Source: Pseudomonas viridiflava (GTDB lineage Bacteria > Pseudomonadota > Gammaproteobacteria > Pseudomonadales > Pseudomonadaceae). Taken from it: DNA of 64,000 nt. The stretch covers positions 434,001 to 498,000 of the forward strand of contig NZ_UUON01000051.1 in NCBI RefSeq assembly GCF_900590885.1. Reading direction: 5' to 3'. The translations under genes were made by a program, and so were the position numbers. Of this stretch, positions 9,656 through 16,549 are shown in pieces. Numbering within the stretch: the stretch's first letter is position 1; each line of letters opens with the position of its first letter. The notes beneath the pieces were generated by a model. It ran no database searches. It was given only the letters and a program-made list of their open reading frames with translations, and was not told the origin of the DNA.

Positions 9656-9831
9656 AGTGCGAAGCGCTCCCAAAACGCCCACGCCGCTCCAACTGAACCA
9701 CCTCTTGCTCGCCTCTAGAGCAATCGCAGATCAGTGAACCCGTAATGGGGAAAATCCCGCCTCTGCGAGTAGGAAAACGGTGCACACGGATAAAAACCTT
9801 GGGCTCTGCAAAAATAGTCAGAATTCAGGGG

Positions 9832-9859
9832 TTTACAGAACCTTTCCAATCGCTATAAT
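9832..9859 (+). promoter_or_regulatory. Sigma-70 promoter of tRNA-Thr
   Basis: TTTACA at 9832-9837 and a perfect TATAAT at 9854-9859 with a 16-base spacer, 14 bases before the mature tRNA 5' end. Confidence 0.75.
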
Positions 9860-9873
9860 CGTCGCCCTAACAC

Positions 9874-9949
<76 letters not shown>

Positions 9950-9954
9950 TACAA

Positions 9955-10019
9955 GGTTCCAGAGAAGGCTTTCAAAATCTCTGGAACCCCCGAAAAACCC
10001 GCCTTCTGGCGGGTTTTTT
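9955..10019 (+). terminator. Tandem hairpins after tRNA-Thr: 11-base inverted repeat, then an intrinsic terminator
   Basis: GGTTCCAGAGA (9955-9965) pairs exactly with TCTCTGGAACC (9978-9988). A second stem follows, AAAAACCCGCC/GGCGGGTTTTT (9993-10018), ending in a T-run: a good rho-independent terminator for the tRNA transcript. Both lie on the island side of attL, so the element brought its own tRNA terminator. The original one is probably at 17218-17242. Confidence 0.75.
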
Positions 10020-10121
10020 CGTTTTTGGGTTCCATCGGTTTCCGTCAGAAACTGGTGGATTCCAACCGTTTTAAGGGTAGAGTTTGGGATACAGGTCACT
10101 TCGATAAAAGGGAGTACCCTT

Positions 10122-11456
10122 ATGTCGCGCACCACAGCTCCGCGCTCCGACGCAGCTTGCCGCTTGGCAAAACCTACAGACCGCGCCTACAAGCTTTTCG
10201 ACGGCGATGGCCTCTATCTCCTAGTCCAACCCAATGGCCGCAAAGGCTGGCGTCTCCGTTACGTCAAACCTGACGGACGCGAAGGACTGACCTCGTTCGG
10301 CAACTACCCCGTCATTGGCCTCGCCGATGCGCGCCGCAAGCGCTTGGACGTCAAGCGAATGCTGGCGGATGGCATTGATCCCATAGAGACCAAGCACCAA
10401 GCCAAGGCGGAAGCCGTAATCAAAGGCAGAACCTTTGAAAGCGTTGGGCTCGACTGGCATACGGAAATGTCGGCCAAGTGGGCACCAGGCCATTCCAGGA
10501 CTGTGATGAGCCGCCTCAAAACCCACGTATTCCCGCTGATCGGCGCCCGCGCCATTGTTGATCTCGACACCCATGACCTCATGCAGCCCTTGGAAGCGAT
10601 CAAGAAGCGCGGAACGATCGACGTTGCTTTAAGGGTACAAAACTACCTGCAGAGCATCATGCGCGAGGCAAAGCGCCTCCGGCTTATCACCATAAACCCT
10701 GCTTACGACCTCGAAGGCTCGATCAAAGCCCCGCGGGTGGTGCATCGCCCCGCTCTACCCTTATCGCGACTGCCGGAACTGCAGGAGCGGATCGACACCT
10801 ATAAAGGCCGGGCACTTACCCGTCTGACGGTGATGCTGTCGCTGCATGTGTTTGTACGATCCAGCGAGCTGCGTTTCGCACGCTGGAGCGAGTTCGACCT
10901 CAAGCGCGGCACCTGGGAGATACCCGACACTCGACCCGCGTTGGAGGGAGTACCCTTTTCCACAAGGGGTACGAAGATGGCCGGGGACATCCACCTTGTA
11001 CCCTTATCGCCGCAAGCTGTGGCTTTGCTTGAACAGATCCACGCCCTCACCGGAAAATTCGACCTAGTGTTTGCAGGCGATGCCAAGCCCTGGAAACCGA
11101 TGTCCGAAAATACCGTGAACAACGCGCTACGGGCGATGGGATACGACACCAAAACCGATATCTGCGGACATGGGTTTCGCTCGATGGCCTGCAGCGCACT
11201 GATCGAGTCAGGATTGTGGTCGGAGACAGCCATTGAACGGCAGATGAGCCACAAGGAGCGCAACAACGTCCGCGCCGCTTACATCCACAAGGCCGAGTTC
11301 ATCGAGGAGCGCAGGCTGATCATGAACTGGTGGAGCCGGTACCTGGAGGCCAACCGGCAAGAGCATGTCACTCCACACGAGTTTGCCAACCAGATTGGGG
11401 ATAACGTTACTCGGATAAAGGCGAAGCCTGGCACTGGCGCAGAAAGGAAGAATTGA
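10122..11456 (+). CDS. P4-type tyrosine recombinase (site-specific integrase)
   Basis: 444 residues. The N-terminal about 90 residues form the arm-binding domain of P4-like integrases (DGDGLYLLVQPNG, GNYPVIGLADARRKR). A SAM-like core-binding domain spans about 100-200 and the catalytic domain about 210-410. The catalytic set is complete: R251 (SSELR), H350 and R353 (HGFR), H377 and nucleophile Y387. The ribosome site AAAGGGAG lies just before the ATG. The gene reads away from the tRNA into the island, the usual P4-type layout. The gene and its upstream DNA contain six copies of the heptamer TACCCTT/AAGGGTA, one overlapping its own ribosome site, which may be integrase or excisionase sites. 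It should catalyse insertion and excision at tRNA-Thr. Confidence 0.95.
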   Translation: MSRTTAPRSDAACRLAKPTDRAYKLFDGDGLYLLVQPNGRKGWRLRYVKPDGREGLTSFGNYPVIGLADARRKRLDVKRMLADGIDPIETKHQAKAEAVIKGRTFESVGLDWHTEMSAKWAPGHSRTVMSRLKTHVFPLIGARAIVDLDTHDLMQPLEAIKKRGTIDVALRVQNYLQSIMREAKRLRLITINPAYDLEGSIKAPRVVHRPALPLSRLPELQERIDTYKGRALTRLTVMLSLHVFVRSSELRFARWSEFDLKRGTWEIPDTRPALEGVPFSTRGTKMAGDIHLVPLSPQAVALLEQIHALTGKFDLVFAGDAKPWKPMSENTVNNALRAMGYDTKTDICGHGFRSMACSALIESGLWSETAIERQMSHKERNNVRAAYIHKAEFIEERRLIMNWWSRYLEANRQEHVTPHEFANQIGDNVTRIKAKPGTGAERKN

Positions 11457-11457
11457 C

Positions 11458-11787
11458 ATGGATATCTCAACCGCACAAAGCATCAAGCTCACCATCGTGT
11501 CGGCAACCGGGCTGTCAAAAGACGCGCTGCATATCTATGTGGGCATGGTGGTCTATTTAACGTTGATCGTCGGCACCCGACGATTCAGGCCATACATTGG
11601 CTGGCTGGTTGTTTTCATCATTGCGTGTGCTGGCGAGTGGGTAGATCGGCGAGACGATATTGGAAGCTTCGGATACTGGCGTTGGCAGGCAAGCGCTCAC
11701 GACATTCTCAACACGTTGTTTTGGCCGACGGTGCTGACACTGCTTTGGCTTTTAAAGTGCCGCAGTAAAGCAAGCGTACATCCGTAA
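11458..11787 (+). CDS. Small membrane protein downstream of the integrase
   Basis: 109 residues starting 1 base after the integrase stop, within its ribosome-site reach (AAAGGAAG upstream). Three hydrophobic segments are visible: about residues 27-43 (IYVGMVVYLTLIVGT), 47-61 (IGWLVVFIIACAGEW) and 84-99 (ILNTLFWPTVLTLLWLL), with a short polar RRDD loop between. I do not recognise a named family. Small membrane proteins with a similar C-terminal ASAHD-ILNTLFWPT pattern sit behind integrases in other elements, but this is from memory. Function is unknown; it is probably transcribed with the integrase. Confidence 0.7.
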   Translation: MDISTAQSIKLTIVSATGLSKDALHIYVGMVVYLTLIVGTRRFRPYIGWLVVFIIACAGEWVDRRDDIGSFGYWRWQASAHDILNTLFWPTVLTLLWLLKCRSKASVHP

Positions 11788-11814
11788 GACTCTCGCAATC
11801 TGCTCTGCCACGCG

Positions 11815-11859
11815 GGTCCATCCAAACAGGGCTGCAAAGCCGCCCTGTTTGGATGGACC
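11815..11859. repeat. 18-base perfect inverted repeat
   Basis: The left arm 11815-11832 begins GGTCCATCCAAACAGGG. The right arm 11842-11859 is its exact reverse complement, with a 9-base loop. It follows the small membrane protein gene by about 30 bases but has no strong T-run on either side. It could be a terminator for the integrase transcript or a protein or recombination site. Confidence 0.75.
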
Positions 11860-11892
11860 TCACCTAAAAAATCTAAAGCCCACGCAACTGTC

Positions 11893-11982
11893 TGTGGAAA
11901 ACCACGGATTTCCACCGGTGGATTATTTCATCCACAGCCGCAGAACTCCCGAAAATTGGAGTCTTGACCCAAATTATCCACA
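11893..11982. promoter_or_regulatory. Cluster of DnaA-box-like 9-mers
   Basis: A perfect TTATCCACA lies at 11974-11982. One-mismatch versions lie at 11928-11936 (TCATCCACA) and, on the minus strand, 11893-11901 (TTTTCCACA). Between them are the palindrome CCACCGGTGG (11912-11921) and the inverted repeat GTGGAAA/TTTCCAC. Replication origin activity is not shown. Confidence 0.35.
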
Positions 11983-12220
11983 GGCGTAGAAAAGATCGGG
12001 CAAAGCGCTGTCGTCGACAGCAACCCAGGTAGCCAGAACCTTTAAGGCTACGCCACACCGTGGTGGTTCTCCCAAAGTGCGATTAGCGTCCGGCGGCTCG
12101 CACGGTCACTCAGCGAGTGATGGATGCCCACTTCAGATCATTGCCATTGCGGTAAATACATCCCCCTACCCAGCTGCCCTGCAGCAACCTATCCGCTTGG
12201 CCATTTCCTTGCGCCAACCT

Positions 12221-12255
12221 GCGCCCGTCTCTTTCTTCCGGAAAGAGACGGGCGC
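12221..12255. repeat. 15-base perfect inverted repeat
   Basis: GCGCCCGTCTCTTTC (12221-12235), loop TTCCG, then the exact reverse complement at 12241-12255. There is no adjacent T-run and no gene ends nearby, so a simple terminator role is unlikely. Confidence 0.7.
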
Positions 12256-12562
12256 TCCTACCGCTGCTGCAGCCCAACTCGTACAAGGCTTTGCGGCATT
12301 CCCCCTCGTGACAATCGGCGTGACAAACACCGACGTCACCAGCAACAGCGATGCAGATGATGGTGTCGCAGCCCACGGAATGGACTGCACCTGACTGACA
12401 GTCAGGCATGCCCCGGTCATCGCATTACTGCCTTCACCCGACTCAGGATCTCGTGGCGTTGGTCTCGTCAGCCAGTGCAGCCTCCACCCGCCCACTTCTT
12501 CGGAAGTGTTCAGGAGGCCAGATCATGAGATGCCCAAGCTCCCGGTCGTAAGGAGCCGTCAG

Positions 12563-12636
12563 TCCCGCGTTAGTGGACAACCCTCACAGGCCGCAGGGGC
12601 CTTGATCCCTGATAACACTAAACATTCTTGGCGGGA
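12563..12636 (+). promoter_or_regulatory. Long imperfect stem-loop just upstream of the second recombinase
   Basis: TCCCGC-GTTAGTG (12563-12575) pairs with CACTAA (12616-12621) and GCGGGA (12631-12636), with an 8-9 base bulge on one side and a small inner hairpin around GGCCGCAGGGGCC. It ends 45 bases before the recombinase ATG, so it may be a folded recombination site or an RNA leader. Confidence 0.35.
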
Positions 12637-12680
12637 TGACGTGGGGCGAGGATCGGAGAACGGCAGATGAGGTGACCGAC

Positions 12681-13661
12681 ATGGCATTGGTAGGTAGACG
12701 CGATGGTCGCAATTTCGGTTATGGCAGGCAATTGAGCTACGCAGGGCCGCAGGCGCTTAAGGACATGTTCGGCGGCGGCCACTACGGCACGGTCAAGGCG
12801 CACTGTGATCGGTGGCAGGCATTCGTGAAGTGGTGCCGCTCCGAACAGGGACCGGGTATCAACGATGCGCGGCAGATTGATCGGAAGGTGTTGGCGGACT
12901 ATGCGGCGTATCTGCGCGAAGTGGTTGGGCGCGGTGATCTTGCCGTCAGCACCGCACAAAACCGGCTATCCAGCGTTAACAGGACCATGGCGGCGCTTCG
13001 CGGTGATCATTACGTGAAATTGCCCAGCCCGAGTAAGGCGTTGGGTATGCAGCGCACCGGAGTTCGCCACTCGGTACCGCACGGCCAAGACCGCGAACAA
13101 GTTAAACAGATCGTCGATGTGCTTTGCCGCCATCATCAACTGCGGGCCGCCGCGATCGTTCTGTTGGCGCGGGCCACCGGCATGCGCTTGCGTGAGGCCA
13201 TCTTGGCTGACCTGCCACGGCTTATCCGTGAGGCTGAAGCCTACGGCAAGATCAACATCCAGGATGGCACCAAAGGTGGCCGCGCCGGTGCCTCGGCACC
13301 CCGCTGGACTGCGGTGGACGAACATGTTCAAAGCGCGCTTGGATTTGCACAGCGGGTGTCGCCCGGAAGCAGCCGCAACCTGATTGCACCACATGAAAGC
13401 TATTTGAATGCTCTGCAAGAAATCACCCGCCCTGCGCGGGGCATCCTGCATGCACACAACCTCAAAGGTTTCCATGAGCTACGAGCGGCCTACGCATGTG
13501 AGCGCTACGAGAGAATCACCCGACACCGCGCGCCTATCAATGGCGGCCACTGTTGCCAGCTAGATAGGAACCTTGATCGTGAGGCTCGGAGGCAAATCAG
13601 TAATGAACTGGGGCACGGTCGGATCGACGTGGTCGCCGCTTACATTGGAGGACGGCTATGA
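12681..13661 (+). CDS. Second tyrosine recombinase (integrase-domain protein)
   Basis: 326 residues from the ATG at 12681, preceded by AGGTG at a normal distance; an upstream in-frame ATG (12636) has no ribosome site. An N-terminal SAM-like region (GPQALKDMFGGGHYGTVKAH) leads into a catalytic domain. The active-site set looks complete: Arg about 169 (TGMRLRE), HELR with His about 265 and Arg about 268, His about 312 (LGHGRID) and Tyr about 321 (AAYIGG). It is not a P4-type enzyme and lacks that family's arm domain. It overlaps the next small gene by ATGA. Its target is unknown: the island ends fit the first integrase, so this one may be cargo or serve another reaction. Confidence 0.85.
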   Translation: MALVGRRDGRNFGYGRQLSYAGPQALKDMFGGGHYGTVKAHCDRWQAFVKWCRSEQGPGINDARQIDRKVLADYAAYLREVVGRGDLAVSTAQNRLSSVNRTMAALRGDHYVKLPSPSKALGMQRTGVRHSVPHGQDREQVKQIVDVLCRHHQLRAAAIVLLARATGMRLREAILADLPRLIREAEAYGKINIQDGTKGGRAGASAPRWTAVDEHVQSALGFAQRVSPGSSRNLIAPHESYLNALQEITRPARGILHAHNLKGFHELRAAYACERYERITRHRAPINGGHCCQLDRNLDREARRQISNELGHGRIDVVAAYIGGRL

Positions 13662-13933
13662 ACAAGCGCTTCGACATGGAGCTCTTCCTGTCTGGAGTAC
13701 TGACCGGCTCGCACGCGACCCGACAACGCCATTTGCGTCAGGCGAAAACAATTCAGGCTGAAATCGCAGAGCGCTGGTACCTAGAAACACCTTGGGAATG
13801 GCGGAGAAAACATTTGGCTTGGTTTCTCGATCAACAACTAGCCAAGCGCAGCGCGGCTACGCGATATTACTATGTGCTGACCGTGCGACTGCTCGCGAGG
13901 CGATTAGAAAAAACTTGGGTGTTCAACCTTTGA
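13658..13933 (+). CDS. Small protein coupled to the second recombinase, SAM-like
   Basis: 91 residues starting in an ATGA overlap with the recombinase stop, so translation is coupled. The segment from about 40 to 90 (WYLETPWEWRRKHLAWFLDQ, then ATRYYYVLTVRLLARRL) resembles the helical core-binding domain of tyrosine recombinases without a catalytic domain. It may be an accessory DNA-binding partner. Function is inferred from position and composition only. Confidence 0.65.
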   Translation: MNKRFDMELFLSGVLTGSHATRQRHLRQAKTIQAEIAERWYLETPWEWRRKHLAWFLDQQLAKRSAATRYYYVLTVRLLARRLEKTWVFNL

Positions 13934-14095
13934 TCACGAGCAGCAGAGGTCGGCCGTCGATCTGCACGATCTGAAGGCGATTAAGCGAGGCGCTTGTCCC
14001 AATAAACAAATTTAAGCCGGGCCATATACACATCACAAAAGCCTTCGTAATCTTCAATCAGACTATGCCGGCTTTCATTTAAAGGATTATAAGAA

Positions 14096-14971
14096 ATGAG
14101 TTTGGAAGAAAAATTGACTGGATGGACTGGCCCTTCAAGTAGCACCGAGCAGGAAAAGCAGGACCGAACGGAGCGAATGATTCGCCAAGCGATAAATTCA
14201 CACACCCCCTTCAACAATTGCTCGCTAAAAATTTATGCAAAGGGGTCTTACGCCAATAACACTAATGTCCGATCGGATAGTGACGTCGACATTGCCGTGG
14301 AGTGTACAGACGTCCTCTATTGGGAGGAGTCTGAAAAAGGCGTTTATACGCCAGGATCTGCCTATAAAGGAATTTGGACCCCCGAGAAGCTGAGGTCCGA
14401 GCTCATTTCCGCCATGAGAGCCACGTTCCCCGGTCAAATAGATACGTCGGGGTCTACAGCTATACAAATAAACTCCGGCTCGGCTCGTGTAGATGCTGAT
14501 GTCGTCCCATGCTTCAGTTTCCAATACCATATGATAAATGAAACAAGAGATGGGACTAAGATATTCAAAACGGATGGTAGCAGTATTGTAAACTATCCAG
14601 CGCAACAGATGGCAAATGGAATAGCCAAGAACAACCGGACTGGCTACGCTTACAAAAAAGGAGCCCGCATTCTAAAGCGAATAGAGAATGCGATGGCAGA
14701 AGATGGCTACTTCTCTGAACTACCGTCCTTCTTTATGGAATGCCTAGCCTACAACTGCCCCGATACCGCCTTTGCCCATTCAACATGGACAGAGTGCATA
14801 AGAGACATGCTTATACATATCTGGACAAATCTTCAAGGTGATGAACCAAAGGCAGCACGCTGGGTAGAAGTAAATGAATGTTTTTACTTGTTTCATTCAG
14901 GCCAGAAATGGACCCGCAAAGACGGTCGCGAGTTCTCGAAGGCGGCCTGGAACTATCTCGGGATAAAATAA
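14096..14971 (+). CDS. CD-NTase, cGAS/DncV-like cyclic oligonucleotide synthase (CBASS)
   Basis: 291 residues; ribosome site AAAGGA about 12 bases before the ATG. The nucleotidyltransferase signature is clear: G50-S51 (KGSYANNTN), then D63-V-D65 (SDSDVDIAVE), with a third acidic residue at D133 or D135 (ARVDADVVPCF). This is the catalytic triad layout of the SMODS/CD-NTase superfamily, and the length matches single-domain enzymes. On phage infection such enzymes make a cyclic di- or trinucleotide that activates a linked effector. The stop TAA overlaps the next ATG (TAATG), so the effector is translationally coupled. Clade and product cannot be set by eye. AT-rich codon use marks it as acquired. 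No Cap2/Cap3 (E1/E2, JAB) or HORMA/TRIP13 genes are present, so it is type I-like. Confidence 0.93.
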   Translation: MSLEEKLTGWTGPSSSTEQEKQDRTERMIRQAINSHTPFNNCSLKIYAKGSYANNTNVRSDSDVDIAVECTDVLYWEESEKGVYTPGSAYKGIWTPEKLRSELISAMRATFPGQIDTSGSTAIQINSGSARVDADVVPCFSFQYHMINETRDGTKIFKTDGSSIVNYPAQQMANGIAKNNRTGYAYKKGARILKRIENAMAEDGYFSELPSFFMECLAYNCPDTAFAHSTWTECIRDMLIHIWTNLQGDEPKAARWVEVNECFYLFHSGQKWTRKDGREFSKAAWNYLGIK

Positions 14972-15633
14972 TGCGCAACGTAACCCTTAAAAACTCTCTA
15001 TACATGCTGGTAGGAATATCAGCACTTGCATGGTTCGCAATTGCCTACATTAGCGAGCTAGACCTCTCCAAAATCATAGACTTTTTTGGACTTATACCAA
15101 AAGTCGTAAGCTTTGATCTATTGATCATAGCAATATTTGTTAAGTGGGGATGGAAACATAAAATATTTAGAGGATGGCTTGTTCTATTTCCAAATTTAAA
15201 TGGGAGCTGGGTAGGATTTATTTATTCGGATTGGATAAATCCAGAGACGGGAGCAAAGCCTACGCCAATACCCGTCATGCTAACGATCAATCAGTCGTTC
15301 TTCCATATCAGTACCATGATGCGGACAGGCGAAATGGAAAGTTCCTCATATTCTGAAGGCTTCCTTATTGATCCTGATAGGCAGATCAAGATCCTTTCGT
15401 ACATTTTTACTAGTAAGCCTAGGCTCAGCTTAAACGCACGAAGCATTCCCCATGATGGGGCTGCTGTATTCCAAATTGTAGAAAATCCTAAAAAGAAGCT
15501 GGTAGGTAGATATTGGACAGAACGACTAACAACAGGTGAGATAGTTCTCCAGTTTCACTCGAACGAACTCCTAGAAGAGCTTCCAGCCGATTTCGGCGAG
15601 CATCCCGTGACAGAAAATGAAAATAGGCGTTAG
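14971..15633 (+). CDS. Cap15-like CBASS effector: two TM helices plus beta-barrel (first copy)
   Basis: 220 residues from the ATG at 14971 that overlaps the CD-NTase stop. Two membrane helices lie at about residues 9-26 (LYMLVGISALAWFAIAYI) and 38-58 (IPKVVSFDLLIIAIFVKW). A strand-rich domain follows, with landmarks LNGSWVG, LTINQSFFHI, EMESSSYSEGF, ILSYIF, HDGAAVFQIV and LVGRYWTERLTTGEIVL. This pattern fits the SMODS-associated 2TM/beta family (Cap15), in which the barrel binds the cyclic nucleotide and the protein assembles to damage the inner membrane. An alternative in-frame ATG at 14908 lies inside the CD-NTase gene and is less likely. Function is inferred from architecture and direct linkage to the CD-NTase. 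Confidence 0.82.
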   Translation: MRNVTLKNSLYMLVGISALAWFAIAYISELDLSKIIDFFGLIPKVVSFDLLIIAIFVKWGWKHKIFRGWLVLFPNLNGSWVGFIYSDWINPETGAKPTPIPVMLTINQSFFHISTMMRTGEMESSSYSEGFLIDPDRQIKILSYIFTSKPRLSLNARSIPHDGAAVFQIVENPKKKLVGRYWTERLTTGEIVLQFHSNELLEELPADFGEHPVTENENRR

Positions 15634-15922
15634 CAACGAACTGAAAAACAACAATTTTTTAGACACAGCACTAATTGGCCAGTAATTACTGCGGACAAGC
15701 AAGGGCAATCTCTCAGCTCGCGCATCCGCCTTGGACTGAAAACAGCAGGACTCAAAAAACCATGATGCCATATTGATCTCACCAACTGATTCCAGTTACT
15801 ATCTGAACGTGGCCCTTATATTCAGCCAGGCCTGAACACCTCAGCTTACACACCACTTGCCAAGTTCGATTTGACGCAGTTTAAAAACGACAATGGAGTT
15901 AGAATGGACAAGGAAATAATAG
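15634..15922 (+). other. Gap inside the CBASS cassette
   Basis: 289 bases between the two effector genes, unlike the overlapping genes on either side. No ORF with a ribosome site was found. A TTGACG at 15871-15876 might be a -35 element for the second effector, but no good -10 is placed correctly. It may be the scar of a lost gene or a separate promoter region. Confidence 0.4.
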
Positions 15923-16549
15923 ATGCATGAGTACGTAGTGTCGTACCACGACAGGAAGAAAATATATTACATCGCAGCAGTAGTATCAGGCCTACTGTGT
16001 GGCGCTTTTATTTTTCTTGTCTCGAAACTCAATGGACTAACTGGTTTAGCGATTGCAGCCCCATCAGGGGTAGCGGTTTTTGTTTTGGTGTTTCTGATTT
16101 TTGACCTGTGGCTTTGGAAAGCTTCTTTTTTGTATAACTGGGGGTTGGTAAAAATACCATATATAGAAGGGGACTGGCTCGCTAAAATTGTAACAGACCC
16201 AGGTGCGCAGGCCGACTCAGAAAAAGCACCAATAACTGCAAAACTTAAAATCCATCAAAGCTATACCAGATTAGTAATAAGATTAAATACCGAAAAGTCA
16301 GAAAGCGTTTCTCAGATGGCATCCTTAGTAATGGTAAGCCCTGATTGCTTTAAGCTACGTTACGAATACCTGGCTGAATATCGAGCGAGCGAGCATGCGG
16401 TGCCGTCAACTCACTATGGCGTAACTGAACTAACACTAGAAAGCTCCAGCAGCACTTTCAATGCTGAGTATCGAGCTCGTTACTATACGGAGTTGGCACG
16501 GGACTCTCGTGGCAATATCAGCATTTCTAGAGCGCCAAAAAATGAATAG
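15923..16549 (+). CDS. Second Cap15-like 2TM/beta-barrel protein
   Basis: 208 residues from the ATG at 15923 behind AAGGAA (15910-15915). It has the same architecture as the first effector: helices at about 14-34 (IYYIAAVVSGLLCGAFIFLV) and 42-66 (LAIAAPSGVAVFVLVFLIFD), then a beta-rich region with matching landmarks (IEGDWLAKI, ITAKLKIHQSYTRL, EKSESVSQ, LRYEYL, THYGVTELTL, AEYRARYYTELA, RGNISIS). The two copies are clearly diverged, so this is an old duplication or two separately gained family members, not a recent tandem copy. It overlaps the next gene by 8 bases. It may respond to the same signal, differ in nucleotide preference, or regulate the first copy. Confidence 0.75.
   Translation: MHEYVVSYHDRKKIYYIAAVVSGLLCGAFIFLVSKLNGLTGLAIAAPSGVAVFVLVFLIFDLWLWKASFLYNWGLVKIPYIEGDWLAKIVTDPGAQADSEKAPITAKLKIHQSYTRLVIRLNTEKSESVSQMASLVMVSPDCFKLRYEYLAEYRASEHAVPSTHYGVTELTLESSSSTFNAEYRARYYTELARDSRGNISISRAPKNE

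Larger units (their letters stand above)
9077..9873. other. Long intergenic region upstream of wssA and tRNA-Thr
   Basis: About 800 bases with no convincing gene. The ORFs present lack ribosome sites and protein-like composition. The half nearest wssA is AT-rich and should hold the operon promoter and operators. It contains a terminator-like hairpin at 9120-9142, a perfect 10-base palindrome (ATGGCGCCAT, 9241-9250) and a 7+7 inverted repeat at 9267-9287. The half nearest the tRNA is GC-rich and holds a REP element at about 9630-9655. No convincing -35/-10 pair for wssA could be fixed by eye. Confidence 0.7.
11788..12680. other. Non-coding, structured block between the two recombinase genes
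   Basis: About 890 bases with no ORF that has a ribosome site and plausible protein. The block instead holds an 18-base perfect hairpin (11815-11859), three DnaA-box-like 9-mers with a CCACCGGTGG palindrome (11893-11982), a 15-base perfect hairpin (12221-12255) and a long imperfect stem just before the second recombinase (12563-12636). This density of structure suggests a recombination, replication or regulatory region rather than decayed coding DNA. Confidence 0.6.

Noticed and set aside
9295..9785. Short ORFs on both strands between wssA and tRNA-Thr
   Set aside because: No ribosome sites, unlikely compositions and overlap with a REP element.
12077..12495. ORFs of 78-109 residues in the island's non-coding block
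   Set aside because: They overlap the perfect hairpin at 12221-12255 on both strands, have no ribosome site and look like random translation.
12563..12636. Integron attC site
   Set aside because: The stem-loop is bulged like an attC, but the GTTAGTG and CACTAA boxes do not fit the GTTRRRY/RYYYAAC consensus and no integron integrase is present.
15571..15771. 66-residue minus-strand ORF in the CBASS gap
   Set aside because: It overlaps the end of the first effector and has no recognisable ribosome site or family.
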